From NCBI GenBank assembly GCA_022712735.1, contig JAFLKA010000526.1, positions 1 through 7,075 of the forward strand: 7,075 nt of DNA, written 5' to 3'. The notes below the pieces were generated by a model. It was given only the letters and a program-made list of their open reading frames with translations. It ran no database searches and was not told where the DNA came from. This DNA comes from Marinosulfonomonas sp. GTDB taxonomy: Bacteria > Pseudomonadota > Alphaproteobacteria > Rhodobacterales > Rhodobacteraceae. Numbering within the stretch: the first letter of the stretch is position 1; the number at the start of each line of letters is the position of its first letter. Below are positions 5,775 through 7,075 of this stretch, piece by piece. The position numbers and the translations under genes are program-made.

Positions 5775-7075
5775 GCCCGTATCCTCTCGTTTTTCGCATC
5801 CCACAGCGGTGCATCTGCCTGCACCACGGCGCGGCGCCGCTCGCCATAAATCTCGACCTCAAGTTCGGTGCCTGCCACCGCCAGATCGACCCGCAACATG
5901 CCCAGCGCAATCGACGCATTCACGCGGTAGCCCCAGCCGCCCGATGTGGTTTCACCCACCACCTGCCCGTCATGCCAAAGCGTTGACATATAAGGCGCGT
6001 CCGCGTCGCCAGCATCCACAATCAGGGTGACAAAACGTTTCGCGACCCCCGCCTGTTTCTCGGCCAACAGCGCCGCCTTGCCGGTGAAATCAGCAGGCTT
6101 GTCCAGCTTCACAAACCGCTCCAGCCCGCCTTCAAGCAGCGAGTAATCGGTGGATAAATCACCCTTCCACGCGCGGTACCCTTTCTCCAGCCGCAGCCGG
6201 TCCAGCGCATACATGCCAAAGGGTTTGGCCCCTGCATCCGTCACCGCATCCCAGACCGCAGGCGCGTCGGCAACATCGCAATGCACCTCCCAACCCAACT
6301 CACCTGCAAAGGACACCCGCAGCAGGTAACACAGCTTGCCCGCAACGCTTGCCTCTTGGTAAGTCAACCAGCCCTTGGCCAAATCAGCGTCCGAAATACC
6401 CGCTAGAACATCCCGCGCGTCCGGGCCGGTGACCAGCAGGCATTCTTTTTGATCCGACAGGTCCGTCACCGTAATTCCGTCCGGTGCTTGACGCGATAAC
6501 AGCTCGCCATCATGCCACTGGGCCGTGGCCGCCGTGATCAGCCAGACTTCATCCTCCGAACGTGGCACCACCGACATTTCCGTCACGATCCGCCCGCGAC
6601 TGTCGGCGAAATAAGCAAGCCCCACACGGCCCACCGATGGCAGCCGCGACGCCGTCAACCCATCCAGCCAGTCCCGCGCACCCGCACCTGTCACATTCAA
6701 CCGTGTGAACCCCGAAATCGCCAACACCCCGCAAGCGTCGCGCACGGCTTCGCATTCTTCGCGGATGCGCTGCTCCCATGGTCCATCACGCAACCACGTC
6801 TGGGTGGCAGCATGCGAGGTATCATCGCCATCCAGCGCAAACCAGTTCGCCCGCTCCCAGCCATTATATGCCCCCATCACAGCGCCCGCATCCTTTAGAC
6901 GGGAATGGATTGATGGCAGGCGCTGATCCCGCGCCGCCTCCCATTCATGATGCGGGAAGTGCATGGCATATTCGTTGCCGTAAACCTCGACCCCTTTGGC
7001 GACGCAATAATCATCATCCGCAAAACCGGTAAACCGGCGCGGGTCGCACGACCACATGTCCCATTCGGTCTCGCC
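5771..7075 (-). CDS. GcvT-family FAD-dependent dehydrogenase, N-terminal half beyond the window
   Basis: The last 434 residues of a larger protein are present; the frame is open to the right edge, reading GETEWDMWSCDPRRFTGF. The ATG at 7057 is internal, not a start. What is seen is the end of the DAO domain, an FAO_M linker (about 11-65 of the visible part), GcvT (about 68-330) and GcvT_C (about 345-428). The block GAYNGWERANWFA (68-80) matches GESAGWERANWFA of the complete paralogue in this operon, and AGELGWEVH and RLEKGYRAWKGDL are shared folate-domain motifs. A full protein of about 800 residues with a FAD-binding N-terminus is expected. It probably oxidises an N-methylated amine and passes the carbon to tetrahydrofolate. 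At the place of the T-protein catalytic aspartate it has glutamate: GRIVTEMSV against GGIEADVTV in the paralogue. Its stop overlaps the methyltransferase start. Family secure, substrate unknown. Confidence 0.9.
   Translation of the reverse strand, partial: GETEWDMWSCDPRRFTGFADDDYCVAKGVEVYGNEYAMHFPHHEWEAARDQRLPSIHSRLKDAGAVMGAYNGWERANWFALDGDDTSHAATQTWLRDGPWEQRIREECEAVRDACGVLAISGFTRLNVTGAGARDWLDGLTASRLPSVGRVGLAYFADSRGRIVTEMSVVPRSEDEVWLITAATAQWHDGELLSRQAPDGITVTDLSDQKECLLVTGPDARDVLAGISDADLAKGWLTYQEASVAGKLCYLLRVSFAGELGWEVHCDVADAPAVWDAVTDAGAKPFGMYALDRLRLEKGYRAWKGDLSTDYSLLEGGLERFVKLDKPADFTGKAALLAEKQAGVAKRFVTLIVDAGDADAPYMSTLWHDGQVVGETTSGGWGYRVNASIALGMLRVDLAVAGTELEVEIYGERRRAVVQADAPLWDAKNERIRA
5781..5788 (-). 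promoter_or_regulatory. Ribosome binding site that fixes the methyltransferase start
   Basis: GAGAGGAT on the minus strand contains the core GAGG (5786-5783), 8 bases ahead of the ATG at 5774. It lies inside the end of the upstream dehydrogenase gene. With the 4-base ATGA stop-start overlap it indicates translational coupling of the two genes, and it argues against the longer reading from 5804. Confidence 0.7.

Noticed and set aside
5775..5804. Upstream extension of the methyltransferase to a start at 5804
   Set aside because: The ten extra residues do not resemble the family, and the good ribosome binding site lies inside this extension, pointing to the ATG at 5774.
7055..7057. ATG at 7057 as the start of a short 428-residue GcvT protein
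   Set aside because: The frame stays open to the window edge, and the six preceding residues (GETEWD) continue the usual end of a DAO domain, so the gene is truncated by the edge.

Overview
The window is a GC-rich bacterial segment in which every supportable gene lies on the minus strand, so transcription runs from high to low coordinates. The protein families and their close-packed arrangement look like an alphaproteobacterium, probably Rhodobacteraceae (Roseobacter lineage). That placement is an inference from remembered family resemblance, not from a search.

Region A (7075 down to 1453) looks like one tightly packed operon for removing and re-using methyl groups from methylated amines. 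In transcription order it holds: (1) the C-terminal half of a FAD-dependent dehydrogenase with FAO_M and GcvT folate-binding domains, whose N-terminal half lies beyond the right edge; (2) a homocysteine S-methyltransferase that starts inside the stop codon of gene 1 (ATGA overlap); (3) an unrecognised protein with five predicted membrane helices and a C-terminal SRPBCC/START-like domain, 10 bases further on; (4) a complete dimethylglycine/sarcosine dehydrogenase-like flavoprotein with DAO, FAO_M, GcvT and GcvT_C domains. A plausible joint role is this: the methyltransferase moves one methyl from a betaine-like or sulfonium donor to homocysteine, giving methionine. The two flavoproteins then oxidise the remaining N-methyl groups, pass electrons to the respiratory chain and load the one-carbon unit onto tetrahydrofolate. 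The substrates cannot be fixed from sequence alone.

Region B (1452 to 1339) is a 114-base gap unusually rich in short perfect inverted repeats. One straddles the stop codon of gene 4, two lie in the middle, and one sits directly in front of the next start codon. It probably holds the operon terminator and/or RNA control elements for the next gene.

Region C (1338 to 1) holds a complete RluA-type pseudouridine synthase. After a 63-base gap with a candidate promoter and a 7-bp dyad comes the N-terminal part of a long beta-ketoacyl-ACP synthase III, cut off by the left edge.

I see no tRNA, rRNA, CRISPR array, insertion sequence or phage feature. The content looks like ordinary chromosomal metabolism. 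The points most worth a second look are the membrane-START protein inside the demethylation operon, an Asp-to-Glu change at the expected folate-site position of the truncated GcvT domain, and the hairpin cluster before rluA.
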